This document shows positions 1 through 6,366 of a stretch of DNA of 6,674 bases, piece after piece (the stretch's first letter is position 1; each line of letters starts with the position of its first letter). The position numbers and the translations under genes were made by a program. Location: NCBI GenBank assembly GCA_035284865.1, contig JAYKHL010000216.1:1-6674 (forward strand). Direction: 5' to 3'. The notes under the pieces were generated by a model. That model was not told where the DNA came from and ran no database searches. It saw nothing but the letters and a program-made list of their open reading frames with translations. Source of the DNA: JAYKHL01 sp035284865. GTDB lineage: Bacteria; Cyanobacteriota; Sericytochromatia; S15B-MN24; JAQBPE01.

Positions 1-699
1 ACGGTGAGAGCCGGCGAGATCCACGCCATCATGGGGCCCAACGGCTCCGGCAAGAGCACGCTGTCCAAGGTGCTGGCCGGCCACCCCGCCTACGAGGTGA
101 CGGCAGGCCGCGTCCTCTTCAAGGGCGAGGACCTGCTGGCGCTCGCGCCCGAGGAGCGCGCTCGCGCGGGGGTGTTTCTGGCCTTCCAGTACCCGATCGA
201 GGTGCCAGGCGTCAGCAACGCAGCCTTCCTCCGCCAGGCCTACAACACGCTCGCCGTGGCCCGCGGCCGAGATGAACTGGACCCCCTCGAGTTCGACGAC
301 TACATCCGCGAGCGCATCAAGGTGGTGGACCTCGACCCCGCCTTCCTGGAGCGCAGCGTGAATGAGGGCTTCTCCGGAGGTGAGAAGAAGCGCAACGAGA
401 TCGTGCAGATGGCCGTGCTGGAACCGGCGCTCGCCATCCTGGACGAGACGGACTCGGGGCTCGACATCGACGCGCTGAAGGTCGTGGCCAACGGGGTGAA
501 CCAGCTCTCGGGGCCCGACAACGCCGTCGTGATGGTGACGCACTACCAGCGGCTGCTGACCTACATCGTCCCGGACTTCGTGCACGTGATGGCGGCAGGC
601 CGCCTCACGCTCACCGGCGGCAAGGAGCTCGCGCTGGAGCTCGAGTCCCGCGGCTACGACTGGGTGCGGGACGAGGCGCCCGCCACGGGGGCGCGCTGA
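1..699 (+). CDS. sufC: SufC, Fe-S cluster assembly ATPase (5' end missing)
   Basis: Cytosolic ABC-type ATPase of the SufBC2D scaffold; its ATP hydrolysis drives the conformational changes needed to build an Fe-S cluster on SufB/SufD. Numbering from the GTG at position 4, the visible motifs are Walker A GPNGSGKST (11-19), Q-loop FQYP (Q62), ABC signature FSGGEKKR (123-130), Walker B ALAILDETDSG with D147 and E148, and the switch histidine in VTHY (H180). FSGGEKKRNEI and LDETDSGLDIDAL are typical of SufC, not of transporter ATPases. The reading frame is open through position 1. About 20-25 residues that normally precede the xGEIHAIMGPNG segment are absent, so the real start lies upstream of the window and the GTG at 4 is an internal valine codon. 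The stop is 3 nt before sufD. The identification is firm; only the N-terminus is unknown. Confidence 0.97.
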   Translation, partial: TVRAGEIHAIMGPNGSGKSTLSKVLAGHPAYEVTAGRVLFKGEDLLALAPEERARAGVFLAFQYPIEVPGVSNAAFLRQAYNTLAVARGRDELDPLEFDDYIRERIKVVDLDPAFLERSVNEGFSGGEKKRNEIVQMAVLEPALAILDETDSGLDIDALKVVANGVNQLSGPDNAVVMVTHYQRLLTYIVPDFVHVMAAGRLTLTGGKELALELESRGYDWVRDEAPATGAR

Positions 700-702
700 G
701 CC

Positions 703-2016
703 ATGACCACCCTGGCTCCCGGCCACGCCAGCTGGCGTGAGCTTCTCGAGGGCGCGCTGCCGCCCGTGGACACCACCCCGCTCGGGGCCCTGCGCGGCCT
801 GGCAGCCGAGGCGTTCTCCCAGCTGCCGCTGCCCAGCGGGCGGGACGAGGCCTGGCGGTTCACGTCCCTCGCACCGTTGCTGGCCGAACGCTACGAGGCC
901 TTGCCGACCGCAGGCGCGGTGCTCCTGCCGCAGGTCTCCCGCCTCTTGGTGCCGGAGGCCGAGGGCCGACGCCTGACCTTCGTCGACGGCGTGCTGGCGC
1001 CGGAGCTCAGCGCCACCGGCGCCCTGCCGGCAGGGGTGGAGCTGTGTTCGCTGGGGGAGCTGGACGCGTCGCGGGCGGCCCGCCTCGGTGGCGTGGTCCG
1101 CCAGGACGAGAGCGCCTTCACGGCCTGCGCTGCGCGGCTCATGCACGACGGGGCCTGGCTGCACGTGCCCGCCGGTGTGGTGCTGGAGGAGCCCCTTCAG
1201 CTGCTGTTCGTGTCCTCGGGCAGCGGGGCCGTCCGGGTGACCACGCCCCGCGTGCACGTGTCGCTGGGGCGAGGGGCGAGTGCTACCCTGGTTCAGATGT
1301 ATGCGGCGGCAGCCGAGGAGATCGCCGGTTTCACGAACGTGGTGACGGAGGTGGCGCTCGAGGCCGGGGCGCGGCTCACGCACGTCCGGGTGCAGAGCGA
1401 AAGCCGGCGGGCCGTCCACGTGGAGACCCTGGGTGCCCGGCTGGCGCAGGACGCCTGCTACGCGCTGGGCAGCGTGACGCTCGGGGCCCGCCTGTCGCGG
1501 CTGGACGTCCGGGTCGAGGGCACGGGCACGGGGATGGACGCCACGCTGGACGGGCTGGCGCTGCTGGCCGGCGATCAGGTCGCGGACACCCACACGGCGC
1601 TGGTCCACCACCAGCCGCACGGGCGCAGCCGGCAGGCCCACCGGATGATCCTCGATGGCCAGGCCCACGCCGTGTTTTCCGGCCTGATCAAGGTCGCCCC
1701 CGGGGCCATCCAGACGGACTCGGCTCAGTCCTCCCGGGGCCTGCTGCTGTCGGCCAAGGCCCGCATTGACACCAAGCCGGAACTCGCCATCGAGGCCGAC
1801 GACGTCAAGTGCGCGCACGGGGCGGCCGTGGGCCAGCTGGATCCAGAGCAGCTGTTCTACCTCCGCGCGCGCGGGCTCGATGCCCCAGCGGCAGAGGCGC
1901 TGCTGACGTACGCCTTTGCCGCGGAGGCACTGGCCAGCGTGCCCGTTCCAAGCCTGCGCAGGCAGCTGCAGGGCGTCCTGCTCGGCCGGACGACTGCCCG
2001 AACGGTGGCGCCATGA
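703..2016 (+). CDS. sufD: SufD, scaffold subunit of the SufBC2D complex
   Basis: 437-residue SufB/SufD-family protein, which partners SufB and two SufC subunits in the cytosolic Fe-S scaffold. The N-terminal part (about 1-150) is the variable helical domain, with the typical SGRDEAWRFTSL segment (45-56). The central and C-terminal part is the right-handed beta-helix core, with FTNVVTEVALEAGA near 210-223. The conserved C-terminal block EADDVKCAHGAAVGQLD (364-380) contains C370 and H372, the positions matching E. coli SufD C358 and H360 that are implicated in cluster assembly. SufB is recognised by a different Cys-containing block, and the length (SufB is usually about 460-480) also favours SufD. 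The ATG at 703 follows the sufC stop by 3 nt. The end overlaps the next start as ATGA, pointing to translational coupling with sufS. Confidence 0.95.
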   Translation: MTTLAPGHASWRELLEGALPPVDTTPLGALRGLAAEAFSQLPLPSGRDEAWRFTSLAPLLAERYEALPTAGAVLLPQVSRLLVPEAEGRRLTFVDGVLAPELSATGALPAGVELCSLGELDASRAARLGGVVRQDESAFTACAARLMHDGAWLHVPAGVVLEEPLQLLFVSSGSGAVRVTTPRVHVSLGRGASATLVQMYAAAAEEIAGFTNVVTEVALEAGARLTHVRVQSESRRAVHVETLGARLAQDACYALGSVTLGARLSRLDVRVEGTGTGMDATLDGLALLAGDQVADTHTALVHHQPHGRSRQAHRMILDGQAHAVFSGLIKVAPGAIQTDSAQSSRGLLLSAKARIDTKPELAIEADDVKCAHGAAVGQLDPEQLFYLRARGLDAPAAEALLTYAFAAEALASVPVPSLRRQLQGVLLGRTTARTVAP

Positions 2017-3263
2017 AGCCGGCGGGCGCACCTGACGTGCAGCCAGCGCTGGACCCCGAGGCGCTGCGGGCAGACTTCCCGATCCTCGGCCGAACCATCG
2101 GGGACAAGCCCCTCGTGTACCTCGACAACGCGGCCAGCACCCAGCTGCCGCGGCCCGTGCTGGACCGGCTCATCCATTACCACACCCACGAGCACGCCAA
2201 CGTGCATCGCGGCGTGCACACGCTCAGCCAGGAGGCCACCCAGGCCTACGAAGGTGCGCGAGAGCGCGTGCGGGCCTTCCTCAACGCGGCAGAGGCCGCG
2301 GAGGTCATCTTCACGCGGGGCACCACGGAGGCCATCAACCTGGTGGCCAGCAGCTTCGGCGCCGCGTGCGTCCGAGAGGGCGACGAGATCCTGGTGACGG
2401 CCCTGGAGCACCATGCCAACCTCGTACCGTGGCAGATGCTGTGTGAGCGGACGGGCGCCCGGCTGGTGGTCGCGCCCATCAACGACGCGGGCGAGCTGGT
2501 GGAGGAGGCCTTCCTCTCACGGCTCGGCGCGCGCACCCGGCTCGTGGCGATCACGCACGTGTCCAACGCCCTGGGCACCATCCTGCCGGTGAAGGCCCTG
2601 ATCGCGGCCGCCCACGCGCAGGGGGTGCCGGTGCTCGTGGACGGCGCGCAAGCCGTGCTGCACCAGCCCGTCGACGTGCGAGACCTGGATGCCGACTTCT
2701 ATGTTTTCTCCGGGCACAAGCTCTGCGCGCCCACCGGCATCGGGGTGCTCTACGGCAAACGGGCCTGGCTCGACCGGCTCCCGCCCTGGCAGGGGGGCGG
2801 TGATATGATCCGCGTCGTCACGTACGAGCGCACCACCTACAACGACCTGCCCTACAAGTTCGAGGCCGGCACCCCGCCGATCGCCGCGGCGATCGGTTTG
2901 GGCGCCGCGATCGCCTACCTCGAGGGCATCGGGCTCGCGCGCATCGCCGCCCACGAGCAGCGCCTGCTGGAGCGGGCCACGGGCCTGCTGTCGGAGCTCC
3001 CGGGCGTCCGCCTCATCGGCACGGCAGCCCACAAGGCCGCCGTGATCTCCTTCGAGGTCGCGGGGGTCCACCCACACGACGTGGGCAGCATCCTGGACGG
3101 CGAGGGCATTGCCATCCGCGCGGGGCACCACTGCGCCCAGCCGCTCATGGCCCGGCTGGGCGTGCCGGCGACGGCTCGTGCCTCGTTCACCTTCTACAAC
3201 ACCCTCGACGAGTGCGAGGTGTTCGCGCGTGGCGTCCGCACCGTGCAGGAGATCTTCGGCTGA
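2013..3263 (+). CDS. sufS: SufS, PLP-dependent cysteine desulfurase
   Basis: 416-residue group II cysteine desulfurase. It converts L-cysteine to L-alanine and holds the released sulfur as a persulfide for Fe-S assembly. Visible hallmarks are VYLDNAASTQLP near the N-terminus (35-46), LEHHANLVPW with H134 that stacks on PLP, LVDGAQ with D210, the PLP-binding lysine K236 in FSGHKLCAPTGIGVLYG, and the persulfide-carrying C374 in RAGHHCAQP. RAGHHCAQP near the C-terminus is typical of SufS, not IscS/NifS. The same frame is open back to 1809, but the ATG at 2013 is preferred because it overlaps the sufD stop (ATGA) and gives the usual family length and N-terminus; the upstream extension is an R/G/A-rich shadow of sufD. 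The final TGA overlaps the next ATG. With SufU next door, SufU is the likely sulfur acceptor. Confidence 0.97.
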   Translation: MKPAGAPDVQPALDPEALRADFPILGRTIGDKPLVYLDNAASTQLPRPVLDRLIHYHTHEHANVHRGVHTLSQEATQAYEGARERVRAFLNAAEAAEVIFTRGTTEAINLVASSFGAACVREGDEILVTALEHHANLVPWQMLCERTGARLVVAPINDAGELVEEAFLSRLGARTRLVAITHVSNALGTILPVKALIAAAHAQGVPVLVDGAQAVLHQPVDVRDLDADFYVFSGHKLCAPTGIGVLYGKRAWLDRLPPWQGGGDMIRVVTYERTTYNDLPYKFEAGTPPIAAAIGLGAAIAYLEGIGLARIAAHEQRLLERATGLLSELPGVRLIGTAAHKAAVISFEVAGVHPHDVGSILDGEGIAIRAGHHCAQPLMARLGVPATARASFTFYNTLDECEVFARGVRTVQEIFG

Positions 3264-3778
3264 TGGAAGCTCGTTCCGCGCTGTACAACCAGCTCATCCT
3301 CGAACACAACAAGAAGCCCCGCAACTACGGGAAGCTCGAGGCGCCCACCCACCAGAGCGAAGGGCTCAACCCCCTCTGCGGGGACCACATCTGGCTGACG
3401 GCCGAGGTCGAGGGCGGCGTTTTGGCCCGCATCGGCTTTGAAGGACAGAGCTGCGCCATCTGCCAGGCCTCCGCCTCGATCATGACCACGCAGGTCAAGG
3501 GCAAGCCCGTCGCCCAGGTGGAGGCCCTGATCCAGGATTTTCGCCACGTCGTGACGGGCCAGCCGGAGGCCGTCTCGGCGGACAACCGAGAGAACCGTTA
3601 CTTCGGAGCCTTCTCGGGGATCGCCACCCTCCCCGCGCGCGTGAAGTGCGCCGTGTTGCCCTGGCACACCCTCCACGCCGCGCTGGGCGGCGAGGCCGCA
3701 AGCTCGACCGAGGGTGCGGCCGATCCCATCCCCGGGTCGGGGCTCGCTGCAGGCAGCCAAGGCCCCGCTCACCCCTGA
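3263..3778 (+). CDS. sufU: SufU, zinc-containing sulfurtransferase partner of SufS
   Basis: 171-residue IscU-like protein of the SufU type, which accepts persulfide sulfur from SufS and passes it to the SufBCD scaffold. The expected zinc/active-site ligands are present: C39 in NPLCGD, D41, C64 in GQSCAICQASAS, and C129 in VKCAVLPWHTL. The 65-residue separation of C64 and C129 includes the roughly 20-residue insertion that separates SufU from IscU. There is one additional cysteine, C67. Residues from about 147 onward form a low-complexity S/G/A/P-rich tail that makes the protein longer than a typical SufU of about 145-150 residues. The frame is open back to 3212, but the ATG at 3263 overlaps the sufS stop as TGATG and gives the family N-terminus (LYNQLILEHNKKPRNYG). 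No sufE-like gene is seen in the window. Confidence 0.95.
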   Translation: MEARSALYNQLILEHNKKPRNYGKLEAPTHQSEGLNPLCGDHIWLTAEVEGGVLARIGFEGQSCAICQASASIMTTQVKGKPVAQVEALIQDFRHVVTGQPEAVSADNRENRYFGAFSGIATLPARVKCAVLPWHTLHAALGGEAASSTEGAADPIPGSGLAAGSQGPAHP

Positions 3779-3783
3779 AGACC

Positions 3784-4344
3784 ATGCCCAAGATCGCCGA
3801 CATCGAGCCCACGCCCAACCCCAATGCCAAGCGCTTCGTGCTCAGGGAGCCACTGACCACGGGCGTTGCCCGGTCCTACGACGACGCCCGCGCCGCGGCA
3901 GACGACCCCCTGGCGCGGGAGCTGTTCGCGGTGCCGCACGTCACGCAGGTGTACTACACCGATCGCTACCTGACGGTGGTGCAGGACGGCAAGGCCGTCT
4001 GGCCAGAGCTGGAGCGCGCCCTCGCCGTGCCGATCCGCGCGGCCGACGCCACGACCGTGCAGCGGGCCTTCGCCGCCCCCGCGCCCCGGGCCCCGGAGCA
4101 GCCTCTCTCGCCCGAGGATGAGGCACGATTGGCAGCCATCAACGCCCTGCTGGATGAGCGGGTGCGGCCCGCCCTGATGATGGACGGCGGGGGGCTGGAG
4201 GTGGTCGGGCTCGCAGGCAAGCAGCTCAAGATCCACTACCAGGGGGCTTGTGGCACCTGCCCGAGCGCCATCACCGGCACGATGGCGGGCATCGAGGCCA
4301 TGTTGCAGTCCATCGAGCCGGGGCTGGAAGTCACGGCGGTCTGA
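3784..4344 (+). CDS. Nfu-type Fe-S carrier: Nfu_N domain plus NifU-like CxxC domain
   Basis: 186-residue protein with the two-domain layout of mitochondrial NFU1 and alphaproteobacterial Nfu. An Nfu_N domain (about 1-88) starts with PTPNPNAKRFVL and includes VPHVTQVYYTDRYLTVV. A Pro/Ala-rich linker (about 97-112) leads to a NifU C-terminal domain (about 113-186) with HYQGACGTCPSAITGTMAGIE. C156 and C159 form the CxxC pair that usually bridges a [4Fe-4S] cluster between two subunits. By family knowledge it receives clusters from the scaffold and delivers them to target proteins in the cytosol. The ATG at 3784 lies 5 nt after the sufU stop and gives the standard family N-terminus; the same frame is open upstream to 3646, but that part is a shadow of sufU. 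A symbol such as nfuA is withheld because E. coli NfuA has a different N-terminal domain. Confidence 0.93.
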   Translation: MPKIADIEPTPNPNAKRFVLREPLTTGVARSYDDARAAADDPLARELFAVPHVTQVYYTDRYLTVVQDGKAVWPELERALAVPIRAADATTVQRAFAAPAPRAPEQPLSPEDEARLAAINALLDERVRPALMMDGGGLEVVGLAGKQLKIHYQGACGTCPSAITGTMAGIEAMLQSIEPGLEVTAV

Positions 4345-4352
4345 GGCGCCTC
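4343..4352. repeat. 10-bp perfect palindrome at the nfu/flavoprotein junction
   Basis: GAGGCGCCTC is its own reverse complement. It overlaps the nfu stop codon and ends 1 nt before the ATG at 4354, and it contains the GAGG that is the only good ribosome binding site candidate for the flavoprotein. With no loop it is unlikely to fold into a stable hairpin, so it may be chance in G+C-rich DNA. Confidence 0.4.
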
Positions 4353-4353
4353 G

Positions 4354-5769
4354 ATGCTGGACTTCGACCTGCTGGTGGTCGGACACGAGACGGAGGGCTG
4401 TCTGGCTGCCGTCGCGGCAGCCAGAGCCGGGGCCCGTGTCGGGCTTCTGGCGCCCCCTCGCGCCATGCTGGGGGGCCTGTTGACCGAGGACGGCCTGGCC
4501 TTCGTGGATCGGGACGCGCGCCACCTGACGCCACCGGAGGCCTCGCCAGGCGACGGCATCTTCGGCCAGTTCCTGGCGCGGGCCGGGGTGCCGCTGGTGG
4601 CCCTCCCCGCGGAGCGCGGAGAGGCGACCCTGCGGGAGCTGCTGGCTGAGGCCCGGGTCACCCTGATCCGGACGGACTGGCGGGGGGTCCGTCGAGAGGG
4701 GCGGTACATCCGGGCTGTGGACACCACGGAGGGCGAGCTGACCGTCCGTCACGTCATCGATGCAACGCCCGACGGCGATCTCGCAGAGGCTGCCGGGATG
4801 ACCTTCACCGACGGCTTCACGGCCTATGGGCTGACGAAGCGCCTGGGGGTCAGCCCCCTGCCTGTGGTCCACGGCGTCGCGCCGGACACGATCCTGGCGA
4901 CGGGCGAGCGGCTGGCACAGGATCCCGGGTTGCGGGCCCTGCAGGTGCGCACCTTTGGCAACCGCCAGTTCCTTGATCTCGAGCGGGGCCCGGATTACGT
5001 GCTGCTCGGCCCCCCTCACCTCGGGTTGGCGTACCAGCGATGGCGGGAGGTGCAGGGCCTCCCGGACGGGCCTTATGCCTTCGAGGCGGACGGCTTCAAC
5101 GTCGCCCTGGTGGGCCCGACCTCGACCTCCTGGAACGGGCTGATGTACTTCAGCGAGGACGCCGAGGTCCTGCTTCGGCTGTCCCGAGAGGGGGCAGACG
5201 CGCACCTCCGGGAGGAGGGACGCCGCTTCGAACGCTTCCTGCGGGAGGCGCTGGGCTGGCAGGACGCCACCGTGGAGCTGCCCCGAGGGGTGTACGTGCG
5301 TCAGACGCGGCACGCGCTGGACGTCCGCCGCAGGCTGACGCTGAGGGGCCTGGCAGCGGGCGACCCGCGCCGCAGCGTGGGCACGTTCTGCTACTACCCT
5401 GACTTCCGCGGCTTCCGCGCGGTCCAGGTCCCGGGCGCATTGGCGGCCCACGTCAGCCTGGACGCAGGCCTGGCGGCTGGCGTTGCCAACCTGGGCCTCG
5501 CCAGCAGGGCCGCGGGCTACACCCCCTTCGCCCACTCGGTCTGTCGCCTGGTGCAGTACAACGTCACGCTGGGGGCCGCCCTCGGCGTCGCTGCAGCCCA
5601 GGCCCCTACGGACCTGGCCGAGGTGGACGTCGAGGAGGTCCGCACCGAGCTGTCCCGCCACGGCTTCCTGGCCGACGACCGTGAGGGCTTCGAGCGGAAC
5701 GCAGCGGTTGCTCGCGCCATGGAGACCGACGCGATCCTGGCCCTCGAGGCGTCGGGCGGCCCTGCCTGA
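4354..5769 (+). CDS. FAD_oxidored-type flavoprotein with atypical FAD motif, suf-linked
   Basis: 471-residue protein that resembles FAD-dependent oxidoreductases of the FAD_oxidored (PF12831-like) group; substrate and role are unknown. Family-like segments are an N-terminal beta-alpha-beta fold (DLLVVGHETEG then AAVAAARAGARVGLL, residues 4-32), GGLLTEDGLAFVD (40-52), VIDATPDGDLAEAAGM (134-149), and a C-terminal stretch from NLGLASRAAG (379-388) to LGAALGVAAAQA (407-416) that matches the usual final FAD-contact region. The expected GxGxxG reads G10-H-E12-T-E-G15, and the acidic residue normally at the end of the second strand is missing (LLAPP). No signal peptide or membrane segment is evident, so it is probably cytosolic. 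It starts 9 nt after nfu with GAGG (4343-4346) as a plausible ribosome binding site, so co-transcription with suf is likely. A function in Fe-S or redox metabolism is inference from position only. Confidence 0.8.
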   Translation: MLDFDLLVVGHETEGCLAAVAAARAGARVGLLAPPRAMLGGLLTEDGLAFVDRDARHLTPPEASPGDGIFGQFLARAGVPLVALPAERGEATLRELLAEARVTLIRTDWRGVRREGRYIRAVDTTEGELTVRHVIDATPDGDLAEAAGMTFTDGFTAYGLTKRLGVSPLPVVHGVAPDTILATGERLAQDPGLRALQVRTFGNRQFLDLERGPDYVLLGPPHLGLAYQRWREVQGLPDGPYAFEADGFNVALVGPTSTSWNGLMYFSEDAEVLLRLSREGADAHLREEGRRFERFLREALGWQDATVELPRGVYVRQTRHALDVRRRLTLRGLAAGDPRRSVGTFCYYPDFRGFRAVQVPGALAAHVSLDAGLAAGVANLGLASRAAGYTPFAHSVCRLVQYNVTLGAALGVAAAQAPTDLAEVDVEEVRTELSRHGFLADDREGFERNAAVARAMETDAILALEASGGPA

Positions 5770-5902
5770 GCCTCCCGCCTGATCGCGACCGCCCTCACCT
5801 TTTTAGTCCAGTTTTAACCTTTCGTTGGCCGAAGGTTATCCGGCTCCGCCCGCCACCTCCCGATAACATCCTGGTGTTCGAGGCCCTTGGAGGAGTTGCG
5901 TG
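5770..5902 (+). promoter_or_regulatory. AT-richer intergenic region, probable promoter of EF-hand gene
   Basis: This 133-nt gap is clearly richer in A and T than its surroundings, with T runs at 5800-5804 and 5812-5815, which fits a promoter region between the suf operon and the EF-hand gene. GATAAC at 5862-5867 matches a sigma-70 -10 box at four of six positions and would give a short leader, but no convincing -35 box lies 16-18 nt upstream. The inverse hexamer GTTATC sits at 5835-5840. No convincing stem precedes the T runs, so a standard terminator for the suf operon was not identified here. Confidence 0.35.
5815..5838. repeat. Inverted repeat (hairpin-like) upstream of EF-hand gene
   Basis: The arms TAACCTTTCG (5815-5824) and CGAAGGTTA (5830-5838) pair over 9 bp with one bulged T and a 5-nt loop TTGGC. 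No T tract follows on the + strand and none follows on the - strand, so it does not look like an intrinsic terminator. It could be a protein-binding site or chance. Confidence 0.45.
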
Positions 5903-6193
5903 ATGGCGACCAGCATCCAGCAGTACACCAGCAACCTGATGAAGCGGTATGACCGCAACCGCGACGGCTGGATCAACATGACCAGCATGCCGGCGTTCGG
6001 CGTCTACCCCGAGGTCACAGGCCGGGCGGCTGACTTTTTCCAGCGCTCCTCGCCCATCGGCCAGTTCGTCACCCACGAGGCCCTTGTCGCCCAGGCCGTG
6101 GCGGAGCAGGTGGACACCAACCGCGATGGCCGGGTTTCCTTCTTCGAGGGGCTGACGGCCTGGGTCAAGTTCGGCATCAACGGATTGTTCTGA
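5903..6193 (+). CDS. Small EF-hand calcium-binding protein
   Basis: 96-residue protein with two EF-hand-like loops; likely cytosolic because no signal peptide or membrane segment is visible. The second loop, D71-T-N-R-D75-G-R-V-S-F-F-E82, is a textbook calcium loop with acidic or polar ligands at 1, 3, 5 and 9 and Glu at 12. The first loop, D17-R-N-R-D-G-W-I-N-M-T-S28, has positions 1, 3, 5, 6 and 8 right but Ser instead of Glu at 12, so it may bind weakly. Loop starts are 54 residues apart, more than the roughly 36 of a standard EF-hand pair, leaving an extra segment between them. The ATG at 5903 is preferred over the in-frame GTG at 5900 because GGAGGAG (5889-5895) lies 7 nt upstream of it. 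No specific family is recognised; a calcium sensor or buffer role is inferred. Confidence 0.85.
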   Translation: MATSIQQYTSNLMKRYDRNRDGWINMTSMPAFGVYPEVTGRAADFFQRSSPIGQFVTHEALVAQAVAEQVDTNRDGRVSFFEGLTAWVKFGINGLF

Positions 6194-6213
6194 GCCAGCC
6201 CCCTCCCCCGCCC

Positions 6214-6240
6214 GCCCCTCGACGCCGCGCGCCGAGGGGC
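6214..6240 (+). terminator. G+C-rich hairpin after EF-hand gene, possible terminator
   Basis: Perfect 8-bp arms GCCCCTCG (6214-6221) and CGAGGGGC (6233-6240) enclose an 11-nt loop that can pair two further bases. It begins 20 nt after the EF-hand stop codon, the usual place for a terminator. No T tract follows, so it would be a non-canonical terminator or a 3'-end stabilising stem. Confidence 0.45.
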
Positions 6241-6366
6241 CTCCGGCATGCCACGGTGCAGGAAGCTCGGAGTTCATGTAAACTTGTGGCCAGCAGCCGG
6301 CCACCCGGACCGGCCCAAGCAGGAACCGTGCGGCGTTGTGCCGCTCTGTCACGAGAAAGTATGGCC
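6241..6366 (+). promoter_or_regulatory. Leader/promoter region with two small hairpins
   Basis: This stretch precedes the exported Cys-repeat gene. TAAACT (6279-6284) is a weak -10 candidate in the only AT-rich patch; no good -35 box accompanies it. Two perfect inverted repeats follow: GTGGCC/GGCCAC (6286-6291 and 6299-6304, 7-nt loop) and GCGGC/GCCGC (6330-6334 and 6340-6344, 5-nt loop). If the promoter is correct, both would lie in the 5' leader. GAGAAAG (6353-6359) is a modest ribosome binding site 7 nt before the ATG at 6367. Confidence 0.3.

Noticed and set aside
1044..1769. 241-residue + strand frame inside sufD
   Set aside because: It is a Gly/Arg/Ala/Pro-rich out-of-frame reading of sufD with no domain.
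1809..2012. Upstream extension of sufS to an earlier in-frame start
   Set aside because: The extra 68 residues are Arg/Gly/Ala-rich, overlap the conserved C-terminal block of sufD and are absent from the family; the ATGA overlap at 2013 is the natural start.
3769..5661. 630-residue open frame on the - strand
   Set aside because: It lies opposite nfu and the flavoprotein gene, both of which have clear family motifs. Its translation shows no recognisable domain and is low-complexity, as expected for an antisense frame in G+C-rich coding DNA.
5800..5815. T runs as an intrinsic terminator of the suf operon
   Set aside because: Only a 4-bp stem can be drawn upstream of the first T run and none before the second, so there is no credible hairpin.
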